64,000 nt of DNA, taken from positions 4,101,545-4,165,544 of the forward strand of contig NC_085086.1 in assembly GCF_963422355.1 (NCBI RefSeq), written 5' to 3'. Positions 55,601-62,113 of this stretch are shown piece by piece. A program made the position numbers and the translations under genes. How positions within the stretch are numbered: the stretch's first letter is position 1; each line of letters starts with the position of its first letter. A model generated the notes under the pieces. It saw only the letters and a list, made by a program, of their open reading frames with translations. It was not told the DNA's origin and ran no database searches. Origin of the DNA: Corticium candelabrum (lineage: Eukaryota; Porifera; Homoscleromorpha; Homosclerophorida; Plakinidae).

Positions 55601-57660
55601 GTGCAAGAGAGTCTCCCAAGATATTGCAGTAGGCAGACGTACCGTGGGAACATTCCAGCGCAAACGCCAGTTGACTACTATCGCCTGAACGTGAGTATAC
55701 CGCTACTAGATGACATTATTTCGCAAATGAATATCCGGTTTGGAAACCTTCAACAACTAGCTATGAAAGGAATGTCATTTATGCCGACGATTTTGCTACG
55801 TGATGCTTCAGCCAAAGCAGATATTCTTGAATTTGGAAAGGCATATCAAAGTGATTTTCCTACTGCGAGTCCGAACTTGGATGCGCTGTCTGCAGAAATT
55901 GACTTGTGGATTGCCATACTGAAATCACTGCCCATTTCAGAGCACCCCGCTACTGTAGCAGAAGCGTTGCGTTTGGCAATGGGTAATCCACTAATTCCAA
56001 CTGTGTCGAGGCTATTGCGCCTTGTCTGCACCTGGCCTGTGACGTCCTGTGAGTGCGAGCGGTCTATAAGTGCTCTCAATCGCGTCAAGACATCTCTCCG
56101 GGCATCCATGTCGCAGATCCGATTCAACGGACTTGTCATGCTGCATGTCCATTACAACAGGAAGTTGTCACACTTGGACGTGATCCGCTTATTTTCTGCC
56201 AGGAACCCGAGAAAGATTATTCTCCCAAACTTTGGAGAGCCATACTCAGACAGTGAACTAGCTAACACTTTTGTACTGGATACTGATTCACCAGAAGACA
56301 CGTGGGACACTGAGCTAGACAGCTAAATGACTTAGTTTACAATTTTGAAGTTGTGTGAAACGTTTATGCTATTATCATATTCACTACAGATATCAAGCTC
56401 GTAAGATTTGGAAACCCCTCTGGAAACCCTTGAGCTACGCCCCTGTCGATGTACAGTTGAATTTAGCTAAGTAATACTAAAACTGACCGAAAATATATTT
56501 TAAAAATACAAAGATTATATTTATTAAGGATCACATTACCTGCCGTCCAATTTACTTGAATTCGATCTGTAGCTATAGAGAAAGCAGCTGTAGCTAGACG
56601 ACGTTCAAAACTGTGAGCCCTTTTGAAAAACTTTCAATTCGCTACACCGTAGTCTTGATAATGTCTGTGGTTGTCACTAATATTGGTCGAGGCTCATTTT
56701 ACAGCGATCACCGTCGTGTGGTCCCGATATGGGGTCCCATCTCAATGTAGCCATAAATCGGTGCCGAATTATGTGTATATCTGTAAGAAACTGTTGTAAC
56801 TGTAAGCGATGCATTCTAATTAGACGTCGCGATCGCCTTGGTGGGTTTAGTTGTCGTGCGGAACGCCTACCTGCCCACACCCACGCTCACCCTAACTCAG
56901 CCCCAAAAAATCGCACTGTCGGGGAAACGATGCATTTGTCCGATGAACGGGATATGCAAGTTCTCACAGTTTCAATCTCACTCTAAGCAGAGAAGAGGTA
57001 CAATGCTCTCTTTTGGTGTGCTCAATTACAACTTGGATACCTACATAATTTAGGATGTGGTGGGGACTACGTTCAATAATGGATAACCGAGATCTCATGT
57101 CCGGAATATGATGGTGTCCGAGGAACGGGGCCGCGGTCTACTGCTAGTTACTGCTGCACGTGCACTCAAAATATTGTACTTCATGTCAGTTGTATGGGTA
57201 TGCATTTGTTTTGTAAAGAAAAAGAGGATACTTTCAACTTTCAACGTTCAACTTTCAAAAGGCGTGGTCAAGAGTTAGAAGACCGTGACTATTTGCGTTA
57301 TAATTAATTTAATTAAGGGAAAACTTCGATGCCACAGTGCCTGCCATTATAGCTATTATTGCTGCAATGTGTAGAAAGATATCATTTTCTTCTTCACAGG
57401 GAGATGGTTGTCATGGATGTTTCGTGTTTTGAGAACGAGACTTGTGGTGAGCTAGTATCTGGGATGGAGTTGCATCAGTTTCTTTTCGACCATGGTAGGT
57501 CTATTTATTGTCTTTGTCTGATTTTGTATATTATGAGAGCGAATGTTTTAGTAAAACGACCAGCCAAGATACGAAATTACATTTTGCATCCGAAAGTTAT
57601 GATGTTGGGTGACCAGGGCGCAATGATTGCTTACGTACGGCTGACGCAGTTTATTGACAA
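34690..57660 (+). CDS. CaMKII association (hub) domain gene, apparently without kinase domain, 3' end not found
   Basis: Exons 34770-34845 (76 nt), 57400-57494 (95 nt) and 57540-57660 (121 nt) encode a CaMKII hub: RAEILEFTEKLLEAITTGDY, ETYKEMVVMDVSCFENETCG, ELVSGMELHQFLFDH, then YILHPKVMMLGDQGAMIAYV and RLTQFID. Exons 1-2 align without gaps to the CaMKII hub; AA plus G across the 22.5-kb intron gives a lysine in phase. The hub normally assembles 12-14 subunits. A 10-nt exon at 34690 (ATGCAAGCAG, then GT) would supply MQAD in phase. The last hub strands (TxQSEETRVWHRRDGKW in CaMKII) were not found by 64000. No kinase exon was found at 12.2-34.7 kb on this strand. Alternatives: a second CaMKII with distant kinase exons, or an inversion. 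Confidence 0.8.
34770..34845 (+). CDS. CaMKII hub exon A (first helix)
   Basis: Reads QRAEILEFTEKLLEAITTGD then YETY, matching the long N-terminal helix of the hub. Acceptor TTCAAAGTTGTAG, donor GTACGC. Phase 2 in, 2 out. Confidence 0.85.
35416..37100 (-). pseudogene. Ty3/Gypsy pol relic (RNase H and integrase)
   Basis: Minus-strand pieces: NLLGLLNCYNRFVPQLSTMM and YQLLKHGVNETW (36990-36850), ACDTSPYDMEAVLSH and MERPIAFAYRSLNEIEK (36780-36660), LLTDHKLLLRLFQE (36570-36500), integrase-like VHACSKWVDVLY and ASDNGS (35836-35650), and APHHPTTNGLA (35590). Each block is in a different frame, so this is an old copy. No LTR seen. It lies in the large hub-gene intron. Confidence 0.75.
37244..37989 (-). 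pseudogene. hAT transposase C-terminal relic (ZNF862-like)
   Basis: Two frames: 37989-37696 (LNLLATLSCHLQGHSADLPF, middle of the transposase) and 37699-37244 with FPVSNAIVERSFSAMRRIK followed by SDWRSSLS, the hAT dimerisation signature. The N-terminal half is absent. The young Gypsy element begins 130 bp to the right. Confidence 0.75.
38119..38245 (-). repeat. Gypsy LTR (3')
   Basis: TGTGGTGTTATACGG..AGTCACTCCACA in plus orientation, 127 bp, identical to the partner at 42138. Confidence 0.97.
38253..39176 (-). CDS. Gypsy integrase
   Basis: 307 codons open to the polypurine tract: zinc-finger end CPTCAKENPQ, catalytic core GTDLMELNGAHYLVVIDYFS, then DILRRDNGPQYIA and YPQSNGLVERMVKSIKQLL (the D, D and E positions), and a C-terminal basic domain with VWITSGKEPAQGTIV. 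In the intact element it would be the end of the polyprotein; here it is separated from the rest by indels and a stop. Confidence 0.85.
   Translation of the reverse strand: MVQQCPTCAKENPQGTEPLMTSQLPDFPWQVVGTDLMELNGAHYLVVIDYFSRYPELIKLTSTTALAVIQALKSVFASHGIPDILRRDNGPQYIARETKEFAKAYGFVMITSSPRYPQSNGLVERMVKSIKQLLTKAEDPHLGLLAYRSTPLPWCTLSPSELLMGRRLRTTMPQSTAHLTPHWDYLRNFREADNLFKSKQKKNFDSRHRAKDLPQLQKDTEVWITSGKEPAQGTIVGPGHTPRSYVIKTDKGEVRRNRGHLKAIPKFGTSLEIETPQNTETGQTAPTRPQMRSQTGCQIKRPMKLGL
39186..40182 (-). pseudogene. Gypsy RT end and RNase H, frame-disrupted
   Basis: Continues the polyprotein of the upstream frame: MGMANQ, a TAG stop at 40109-40111, GKFSPHLSEISQPLRELLS, RNase H VKVSADESSHGLGAVLLQQA and WKPIAYASRSMTDTEKRYAQ, an indel near 39815, then LLSTKHLDRLPPRIVRFRLR and YDFTIEHVPGKLLYTADTLS, and the integrase zinc-finger start. 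Confidence 0.85.
40183..42138 (-). CDS. Gypsy gag-protease-RT polyprotein, N-terminal 651 residues
   Basis: One long frame starting at the LTR/PBS junction (MATGVGLIRLEPPDPF). Residues ~20-180 form the capsid-like gag (WPRWKRRFTQFRIASGL). Residues ~235-275 carry two zinc knuckles, CKRCGRYHAKKAHC and CSKCNRKGHFGARC. Residues ~310-330 form the protease FKLDTGAEVTVI. RT runs from ~430, with VRICVDIKPLNE, FNKLPFGIASAPELFQRRM and the catalytic LCHMDDVLIFG. Gag and pol are in one frame, so no programmed frameshift is needed. After GHIIDGK the frame is lost by an indel near 40200; the true continuation (DPARLKAIQDLEQPKNVSEL) follows in another frame. Confidence 0.92.
   Translation of the reverse strand: MATGVGLIRLEPPDPFNFRQPDDWPRWKRRFTQFRIASGLADADEVRQVSTLLYCMGEDAEGVLTSTNITEDNKKKYNEVIAKFEEFFRIRRNVIYERARFNRRNQLEGESIEQYITALYELVETCKYGGLQQEILRDRIVVGIRDQALSERLQCDAELTLEKVKRSTRQREAVKEQHKHLQGDGSKDHPVVIEQVRNGAKSGTAGGKSGTTGGKSQASRHQFGGGRSKSATPPARHQCKRCGRYHAKKAHCPARQARCSKCNRKGHFGARCFSKTIETVDSESRDGAYVFPVNVSKRITWSSKISVGGKELTFKLDTGAEVTVITEEAHRMLEMPKLQKPSKALYGPTSTALRTLGQFTSTLSVNNKTSEETIFVVQGLKTNLLGLPAITSLQLVHRIQATSVGITIPDRFPKVFQGLGNLGDPYKIKLREAAKPYALYTPRNVLISLRQQVKEELDRMEKIGVISQVEDPTEWCAGMVVVRKKTGDVRICVDIKPLNENVLREIYPIPKVDDILAQLAGATTFSKIDANSGFWQIPLEVESRLLTTFVTPHGRYCFNKLPFGIASAPELFQRRMSKILSGLPGVLCHMDDVLIFGSRQTEHDGRLTSVLQRLQAAGATLNKTKCEFGVHTVKLRGHIIDGKVLERIQHG
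42138..42264 (-). repeat. Gypsy LTR (5')
   Basis: Identical to the LTR at 38119. The gag ATG overlaps its inner boundary. Confidence 0.97.
42733..42802. repeat. (ATGT)n microsatellite
   Basis: About 17 ATGT/TATG units directly upstream of Tx1-like LINE A. Similar ATGTATGTATG sequence follows the tail of LINE C at 52914. Confidence 0.95.
42987..43175 (+). pseudogene. LINE A ORF1 remnant
   Basis: MEGYLARPLTVRLQTEEDIS and TRDVIMALQTVVEEENIKCM parallel the ORF1 start of LINE B (RPLTIVLDNAEDLSTRDVI). It stops after ~60 codons, and the rest of ORF1, including the zinc knuckle, is deleted so that ORF2 follows at once. Confidence 0.75.
43176..46894 (+). pseudogene. LINE A ORF2: endonuclease and reverse transcriptase, broken
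   Basis: APE endonuclease 43185-43904 (NIDILCLQETY, VVCGDFNCFLNP, SDHSCVLLK). RT 43993-45551 with SPGMDGLTTEFYRAFW, NWRPISLLNTDYKI, DQTKAFDKV, RGVKQGCPLSPL and SSYADDMAVFL. C-terminal part to 46894 with CPACHQPDDTIEHVFNTC. At least four lesions: a frame change near 43890, TAA at 45016, an indel near 45130 and TAG at 45549, plus a break near 46127. L1/Tx1 affinity is judged from RT motifs only. Confidence 0.85.
47109..48063 (+). pseudogene. LINE B ORF1 with CCHC zinc knuckle
   Basis: 47109-47348 encodes the N-terminal domain (RPLTIVLDNAEDLSTRDVIT). 47529-47804 encodes VLRFYLRYAGQPSRCCRCDS with CCRCDSTDHRIRDCP, a zinc knuckle typical of Tx1/L1 ORF1 RNA-binding proteins. 47826-48063 is an acidic Q/E/D-rich repeat region (EQGDHNNDDLYQQVE units). 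Stops and frame changes lie between blocks. Confidence 0.7.
48289..48950 (+). pseudogene. LINE B ORF2 endonuclease (partial)
   Basis: Starts MANNLVISTLDVKGVNGPRK. APE motifs are VDILALQETYL, FGTNHFRGVSIIVK, YAPVQ, LVCGDFNCVLNPCVDR, then after a frame break near 48775 MDLVDIYCERNPTTSGFTWT and ERLDMFF. It ends before the SDH motif; no RT. Confidence 0.8.
48990..52917 (+). mobile_element. Tx1/L1-type LINE C
   Basis: Third LINE in the same head-to-tail series, lacking ORF1. Codon use is more AT-rich than LINE A. The 3' end has a GCCCTAAGGGC hairpin (52889-52899), then TCTTGTAGCAAAAAATGTATGTATG. The neighbouring SINE ends in almost the same sequence. Confidence 0.82.
49027..52735 (+). pseudogene. 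LINE C ORF2: endonuclease and reverse transcriptase, broken
   Basis: MALKIATLNVSGLHDEQKCK and RIDILCLQETYI start the APE domain; VCGDFNTVADL and YSDHSSVSCLL follow. RT: CKAPETDGLPVEFF, NWRPITLLNTDYKI, SLDQEKAFDRV, RGVCQGCPLSPMLYVLSLEP and SAYADDVNVFI. The C-terminal region extends to 52735 with CPACEEETDTMDHVFGNC. Lesions: TAA at 49288, TGA at 49418, a frame change near 49900, an indel near 50450, TAA near 50491, an indel near 51350 and TAG at 51976. Confidence 0.85.
52918..53310 (+). mobile_element. tRNA-derived SINE with LINE C-like tail, split by a MITE
   Basis: Head 52920-53010: a 9-bp terminal stem GTATGTGGC/GCCACATAC closes a tRNA-like sequence with box A TGGCTCAATTGG (52925-52936) and a degenerate box B region. 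CCTTGGGCAAGGAACT follows, a segment seen in several animal SINE core domains. The 3' end CCTGAGCCTAAGGGGCTCTTG (53278-53298) is near-identical to the LINE C tail. The MITE at 53130-53217 interrupts the body. Confidence 0.7.
53130..53217. mobile_element. MULE-like MITE, 88 bp
   Basis: Almost a perfect palindrome: TAGTCTCTCGTAGCC..CCCTCCCC and GGGGAGGGG..GGCTACGCGAGACTA. It is flanked by a 9-bp duplication ACATGATAG/ACACGATAG (53121-53129, 53218-53226). Nine-base duplications are the Mutator-like signature. A half-copy lies at 62114-62156. Confidence 0.8.
53327..56445 (+). mobile_element. Autonomous-looking hAT DNA transposon
   Basis: Terminal inverted repeats CAGTAGCGTAGCTCAAGAGG and CAGGGGCGTAGCTCAAGGGT, with internal GGTTTCCAG echoes. 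TCGATG directly flanks both ends (53321-53326, 56446-56451), most of an 8-bp duplication. The 3.1-kb element holds one intact transposase frame and sits just downstream of the SINE in the hub-gene intron. Confidence 0.92.
53612..56326 (+). CDS. hAT transposase, 904 aa, intact (ZMYM1-like, DUF4371 family)
   Basis: Single uninterrupted frame. N-terminus MKRRSKDQLTISALFEAARK, basic then acidic. A TTF-type zinc-finger region at ~165-245 (KRYFQLQWLEKYNWLVYS, YCLPCALF, HDQQECHKVC). DUF4371/catalytic region ~250-480 with FFSVCADESADASNQEQL, LRGQGYDGAGNMAG and LYLHCSAHCLNLCI. Dimerisation domain ~800-850 with WPVTSCECERSISALNRVK and TSLRASM. Catalytic candidates are D in CADESAD, D in GYDGAGN and E in CECERS. 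It cuts and pastes the element in which it lies. The 5' and 3' noncoding parts are short (285 and 119 bp). The absence of stops over 2.7 kb argues for recent activity or constraint. Confidence 0.93.
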   Translation: MKRRSKDQLTISALFEAARKRSRGGDPTQESVDSERASSHSINLELNPMTSEAYETADLSIEVTGSGGSGDHVSDRVEVLAFVNGDERDPAEACRAISECTAVGGCTVINSVSYDVVGNDVGELVDPNKLQDDTKLSLLLGHFVPDSHFPFPPRQEKKSGRDTKRYFQLQWLEKYNWLVYSPSQNGGYCLPCALFSTDQSTGQLCKQAMVKFTKASETLRKHDQQECHKVCCTRASHFIATRRHGQANILQLVVDQGSKQKQENIAKLCALIKTVEFCGRQNISLRGHREKGFTWDPNEQLACNPGNFLALLRFRVDAGDEHLLRDFHMSQSARGLRASYLSPTIQNELIECCGKVIQEDILRDVRKAPFFSVCADESADASNQEQLPLVLRFVDESGLIREELAEFLCCSDGTTGLALANLLLTTMTEMGLQPKEKLRGQGYDGAGNMAGPLQGCASRVTAECPKALYLHCSAHCLNLCIIRLSKLPFIQSMWSSLFDVNIFFKYSPKRAHAMAEIVHEWRQGEGGDSKKKLVDLCKTRWVARHEALVVFAELYPAVLTTLETISRNRGGTVTWNATSSSSATSLHNNLTQFRFLATFVITSKLMAAIQSLTSSLQEKATDVAKAYKHVARVISVLQDMRDNINDRHGEWWTDVQALCLKTGVQESLPRYCSRQTYRGNIPAQTPVDYYRLNVSIPLLDDIISQMNIRFGNLQQLAMKGMSFMPTILLRDASAKADILEFGKAYQSDFPTASPNLDALSAEIDLWIAILKSLPISEHPATVAEALRLAMGNPLIPTVSRLLRLVCTWPVTSCECERSISALNRVKTSLRASMSQIRFNGLVMLHVHYNRKLSHLDVIRLFSARNPRKIILPNFGEPYSDSELANTFVLDTDSPEDTWDTELDS
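56446..57399 (+). other. End of the large hub-gene intron
   Basis: About 950 bp between the hAT element and hub exon B. Open frames here (for example 56677-56880, arginine-rich on minus) match nothing known to me. Ends in a pyrimidine-rich acceptor. Confidence 0.5.
57400..57494 (+). CDS. CaMKII hub exon B
   Basis: Reads EMVVMDVSCFENETCGELVS then GMELHQFLFDH. Acceptor TTTTCTTCTTCACAG, donor GTAGGT. 95 nt. CaMKII has F-E-P-E-x-x-G-N-L-V-x-G-x-x-F-H-x-F-x-F at the same spacing. Confidence 0.88.
57540..57660 (+). CDS. CaMKII hub exon C
   Basis: Reads NYILHPKVMMLGDQGAMIAY then VRLTQFID, matching TTILNPHVHLLG..AACIAYIRLTQYID. The acceptor is either AG at 57538-57539 or at 57550-57551; both keep phase. 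Donor GTAAGAGAG is strong; unspliced reading would stop at once (GACAAGTAA). Confidence 0.87.
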
Positions 57661-58024
57661 GTAAGAGAGTTATTTTTGAAATATATAGTACAGGTAGAGT
57701 CTTACATCAATAATTATCGGACACTCGCGTACGAAAACCAGACCAAGATTTCTTGTAGCTAGGGCATGAATGTATAGAGAGTAGTGACACGGTAACAAGA
57801 CGTGCTAGATTTAAGCTTGATCACTTGGCGTATTGCCGTTTACGGTAACAAAATAGAACTCCCTCTACTTTTTTATATATTGGACACGCCCATCAAATTT
57901 CGAACAGCCGCCGGATTTTGCTCTCAACGGTACCACAGTTCACTGTCTGCACCTTGAAATAATAGGTACATGTCTCTTCTACTGGCAGTGATAACAACAG
58001 ATCGGCAAATTTGCACGTTGCTCT

Positions 58025-58301
58025 TCAGGAAGCTGAAGAAGAGGAGCGGTCTTGTTCCACTGTCTTGTTGTCTAGTATCGGACACTCGAGTTTGCTTGAT
58101 GCGAGTGCAATATAGGCGAGAACTGCGATGAATTGTGCTAATGTTGACTGTAGACGTTTTGTAAATGCCCGACGACTATGAAGAGCCTTTTGACTAGTAT
58201 CGAAGGAATTATAGTTGCAGCGAATAGTATAGAGAATCTTCGAACGAGAAATTGGCTTGTACATTGTGTCGACATTGTCAGCTATAGTTAGCACCTCTTT
58301 A
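58025..58301 (-). CDS. Unidentified possible terminal exon (89+ aa)
   Basis: After an acceptor-like TTTATTTAAAG (minus, ending ~58302) an open frame reads EVLTIADNVDTMYKPISRSK, a basic helix SRRAFTKRLQSTLAQFIAVL and a C-terminal SSKLECPILDN..SSSSAS with a stop. Composition is protein-like rather than simple repeat. No family recognised. It would be the 3' exon of a minus-strand gene inside the hub-gene span, or chance. Confidence 0.25.
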
Positions 58302-58628
58302 AATAAATTTATCTAAAAATGGCAATGCGGAGACGTTGCGAGTCTTATGAGTCTCTAGAAAAATCGTTTGTTCCAGAATCCTGTCAACACCTACTCCAGA
58401 ATTATGATCAAAACAAACAGTCAAGCCTAACTAAGTTAAGTAACACAATCTGTCATTACAATGTATGTAATTTATTTGATAGATAGCTATATTTCCTAGA
58501 TTTATTTGATAGATAGTTATATTTCCTAGAAATCCTTAGACTGGTACGCCTTCCTATGGGTCCTGCTAATTTAGATAAAATTCTTTATGCAAAAAGTGAG
58601 TGAATGAGATACAAAACATTATAAATGC

Positions 58629-58854
58629 ATTTTAGTAGGAATGTCTACACAAACCAGTAAAATGCAAACAAACAAGTGTGGATATAGATCAATACTGTAC
58701 CAAATTGAGGGTGCCATGATTACCTCACGCTGTGTTACAATTTTCTCCAATGATGAGTTAGTCATGGCACCCTTAATATGATACAGTATTGATTGAACCA
58801 TTCACACTTGTTTGTTTGCTTTTTGCTGGTTTGTGTAGCCATTCCTACTAAAAT
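58629..58854. mobile_element. Foldback MITE
   Basis: Arms 58629-58732 and 58757-58854 are inverted copies (~85% identity): ATTTTAGTAGGAATG..ACACAAACCAG..GCAAACAAACAAGTGTG..CAATACTGTA..GGGTGCCATGA. Loop about 25 bp. No coding sequence. Confidence 0.8.
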
Positions 58855-59033
58855 ACAACTATCTTGTCATGTAGAGTGTCATCAAAGCTGAATATATATT
58901 ATAGATATCGACAACTTGGCCAACTTACACGAGGGTTGCTAGACTGTAAGACAACAGATAGTTGTTTTCTCCATTTTTATTGTTTGACTTCTTTAAATTC
59001 ATCTTCCTTGTTCCCTCAACTCAGCTGCATTGC

Positions 59034-61915
59034 CCAACATATATTTCTAGTGCTCGCGCCACTAATCTACCACATCCGGGAACACTGCTCTATCCCGGAT
59101 TAAGTTACTGTGCAACCTGTCTCTCTAATCTACTACATTCCTTCTCCCAACTATAGTCACTACTCACTACTACAAGTCCAGTCTGTCTGACGGTCTGATC
59201 ACTCTGTTTGATTGTCTCAGTTGTACTTCTCCAGCTGTTCCTGTTGGTTAGTCATCTGGTTGAATGGTTTCCGGTTGTGGTTGTTTATTGGAATCTGGAG
59301 GTGGTGGTGCTTTTACATCCTATTTCTCTGACCCGGTTCCTTGCTCAAGGGTTCCTACTTTGGCCTCTTGCTTTTGCTCAGCAGTTGGCAGTTTTCTGTG
59401 CCGGATTTGATCTTGGTGCTTACCTACTATCCTCCTGTCTGCCAATTGACATCTGAATGACAATGGCCTTGTCGCCTCCACTATAAATGGTGTCTCCCGC
59501 TTGTAAATTCTGTCCCGTTCGATCATGGCCTACCTTTTGCCTGGCCTGCCTGTCTATCACGCATTCCTCTAACCCTGGCCTGACGAAGTCTAGGCGAGTC
59601 TTGAATTTCCGTCCCATCAAGAGTTCGGCTGGAGATACTCCTGTGGTGGTATGTGGTGTTTGTTCGGTATGCAAACAAAAAAAGACAAATTCGCTCCCCC
59701 AAAGAACCCACTATCATTTTCTTCAGTGCAGCCTAAAGTGTCTGGACGGCACGTTCTGCCAAACTATTGGAGGCTGGGTGATATGATGCAACTTTGATAT
59801 GTTGGATGCCATTCTACCTCATGAACTCTGAAAACACACTGCTGGTGAAACAGGGCCCGATATTCGAGACTACCGCGTCTGGGAGTCCGTGGTGAACAAA
59901 ACCTTGTGTCAGTTTGCGTACCGTCACCAAGCCTGTAGATGCCTGCCATGTGTTGTAAACCTCAATCCGCTTCGAGTCTGCATCCATTATTACTAGGAAC
60001 ATTGACCCTAGGAACGGTCCTGCATAGTCCACGTGTACTCTTGACCATGTTTTTGGCCACTTCCATTGGTGTAATGGCGCTGAAGGAGGGTTTGGGCGCT
60101 TTTTTCACATTTCTTGACCAGCTGTTCTACCTCTGTGTCAATGCTTGGCCACCAGACCACACCCCGTGCCAATTCTTTCATCCTAGCAGTTCCAGGATGG
60201 GGCTCATAAAGCTCTGATAAGATCCATGTGCGGCCCGCAAGCGGTATCACAATCACAATCGTAGTTTTCCAAACTACACAGTCAGCCTCCAAAGACAGTT
60301 TGTGACCCCTTATCTTGTATGGTCGTACTTCTTCTGCTACTTTTTGTAGCCAGACTTCTCTAACCCATGTTCGCACTTGAAACAGAACTGGGTCGTTGGT
60401 GGTCCACCATGCAATCTGTGTAACACTAACTGGAAGTTTCTCCAACTGTTCCAAAACGTGTAGCATTGCTTCTGGCTGGCATGTATGATGTGGTAGATCC
60501 GGTAGAGGCACTCGGCGTATTGCGTCAGCATTGTTGTGCGTTTTCCCTGCTTTGTAGCGAAAGGTATACTGATATCCCGCCAATAATAGCGCTCACTGTT
60601 GAATTCGTGCTGAAACCGTCACTAGAATGCTTCGTCCTTCACCAAGCAGTCTCTTCAGTTGTTGGTGATCAGACAAAAGTTTAATGTTTTGGCCATTGAT
60701 ATAACGGTGAAATTCCAAACACGATTGCAGCCTCCTTACGGTCGACCTGTGAATAACTGTTTTCAGCTGCGGACAGCGATCTCGATGCAAAGGCAATGGG
60801 ATGTTCATTCCAATTTTCAAGCCTGTGCGAGAAAACGGCACCTAGTCCAAAAAGTGAGCCATCACATGCCAGCAACAGTGGTAACTTGGTATTGTAGTGA
60901 GAAGATGTCAACAACCTTTTCGATTCCTGGAAAGCCTTGTCTTCGTCCTGTAACTATTTCCATGTTGCTCCCTTCTGTGAAAGGGTATGCAGCGGTGCCA
61001 ATACTGTCGCTCGATCAAGAAGGAACTTACTAGTTGTTGTAGGTCAGCATTCTAAGGTATGCCTTCAACTCTGATACTCCTCGTGGTATCGGTGCATCTC
61101 GAATGGTCATCACCTTTTTTCTCCGTAAGGTGTCCTAGATACACCACAGAATCCTTCATGAACTGACACTTGTCTTTATTGTTGTAATCTCAACTCAGTT
61201 TCTCTTAGTCTCTTCAAAACTTCTCCTAAGTTCTCCAAGTGCTCAGTCTGACTCTTTCCCGTTATCTCAACGCCCGACATGTCTTTTAACAAGCCTTCCA
61301 TGATCCTCTAAAATATGGCTGGTGCTGAGGCTATTCCAAACTGTGACCGGTGGTAGCAAAGCAGTCCTTTATGCGTGTTAATAGTTGTCAGTTCTTGGGA
61401 CTGGACTGTTCCTCCAGACGTAACTGGTGGTATGCTCAGCTCAGGTCTAGTTTTGAGAATGCTACCCCTCCTGCTAACTGTGACAGCAAGTCATCTATGT
61501 CCGGCTATGGGTGTTGGTCAACTTTCAATATAGGGTTTACCGTTGTCTTGTAATCTCCACAAATCCTTACTGTTCCATTGGACTTCACCACTGGAACGAT
61601 TGGTGTGGCCAAATCTGAAAATTTTACTGGGCTAATAATAGCTGCTGCTAATAGCCTGAACAGCTCTTATTCCACTTTCTCTTTCTGTTTCAAAAATTGC
61701 CTTAATTCCGAAGTCATTCGTGATGCCGTTGGCTTCGAAATAGCACACCATTCGTTTCTCGCCTTGCGGCCACTCGTCGGACCTCGCATCAAAGGCGTCT
61801 AGCCTGCTGAACGCTGCCACAGGCATTGGTGCGGCTGTTGATGTTCCACTCGCTGTGGCTTCGCCCATTCTCGTCGCCAACGTATAGTGAACACAACTCA
61901 ACATATTTCTAGTGC
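59034..61915 (-). mobile_element. Ty3/Gypsy element, internally deleted and decayed
   Basis: The LTR segment CTAGTGCTCGCGCCACTAAT occurs at both ends (59048 and 61911), preceded on the right by PBS-like TTGGCGACGAGAATGGG (minus, near 61880). Minus-strand order: gag start, RT, RNase H, integrase. The right LTR is cut by the (TA)n tract at 61926. Confidence 0.75.
59420..61870 (-). pseudogene. Gypsy gag-pol with gag/protease deletion
   Basis: Starts [20 protein letters not shown] (gag). Within ~50 codons it reaches the RT N-part ([34 protein letters not shown]), so capsid, zinc knuckle and protease are missing. RNase H LLLACDGSLFGLGAVFSH and HPIAFASRSLSAAENSYSQV (60914-60681), HNNADAIRRVPL and integrase zinc finger (60583-60008), and integrase core fragments VIMDADSKRIEVY and MDYAGPFLGSMFLV (60032-59814) follow. 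Many stops and frame changes. Confidence 0.8.
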
Positions 61916-61925
61916 TCGCGCCACT

Positions 61926-61986
61926 AATATATATACATATATTATATATACTAATATATACATATATATATATATATATGTATATA

Positions 61987-62048
<62 letters not shown>

Positions 62049-62056
62049 CATATGCA
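61926..62056. repeat. (TA)n microsatellite
   Basis: About 130 bp of TA with periodic TATGTA and TACATA variants. Confidence 0.95.
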
Positions 62057-62113
62057 TGTATACGTCGTAGAGTAGTGTATATTGCTCTAGTAGACACAAC
62101 GTCATGATCAAAG

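Larger units (their letters stand above)
57661..59030. other. Hub-gene intron 3 / downstream region
   Basis: Holds an unidentified minus-strand open frame (58025-58294) and a foldback element. No further hub exon (QSEETRVWHR-like) is visible. Confidence 0.5.

Noticed and set aside
58319..58486. 56-codon plus-strand frame starting MAMRRRCESYESLEK
   Set aside because: Too short, no recognised similarity and no strong splice sites.
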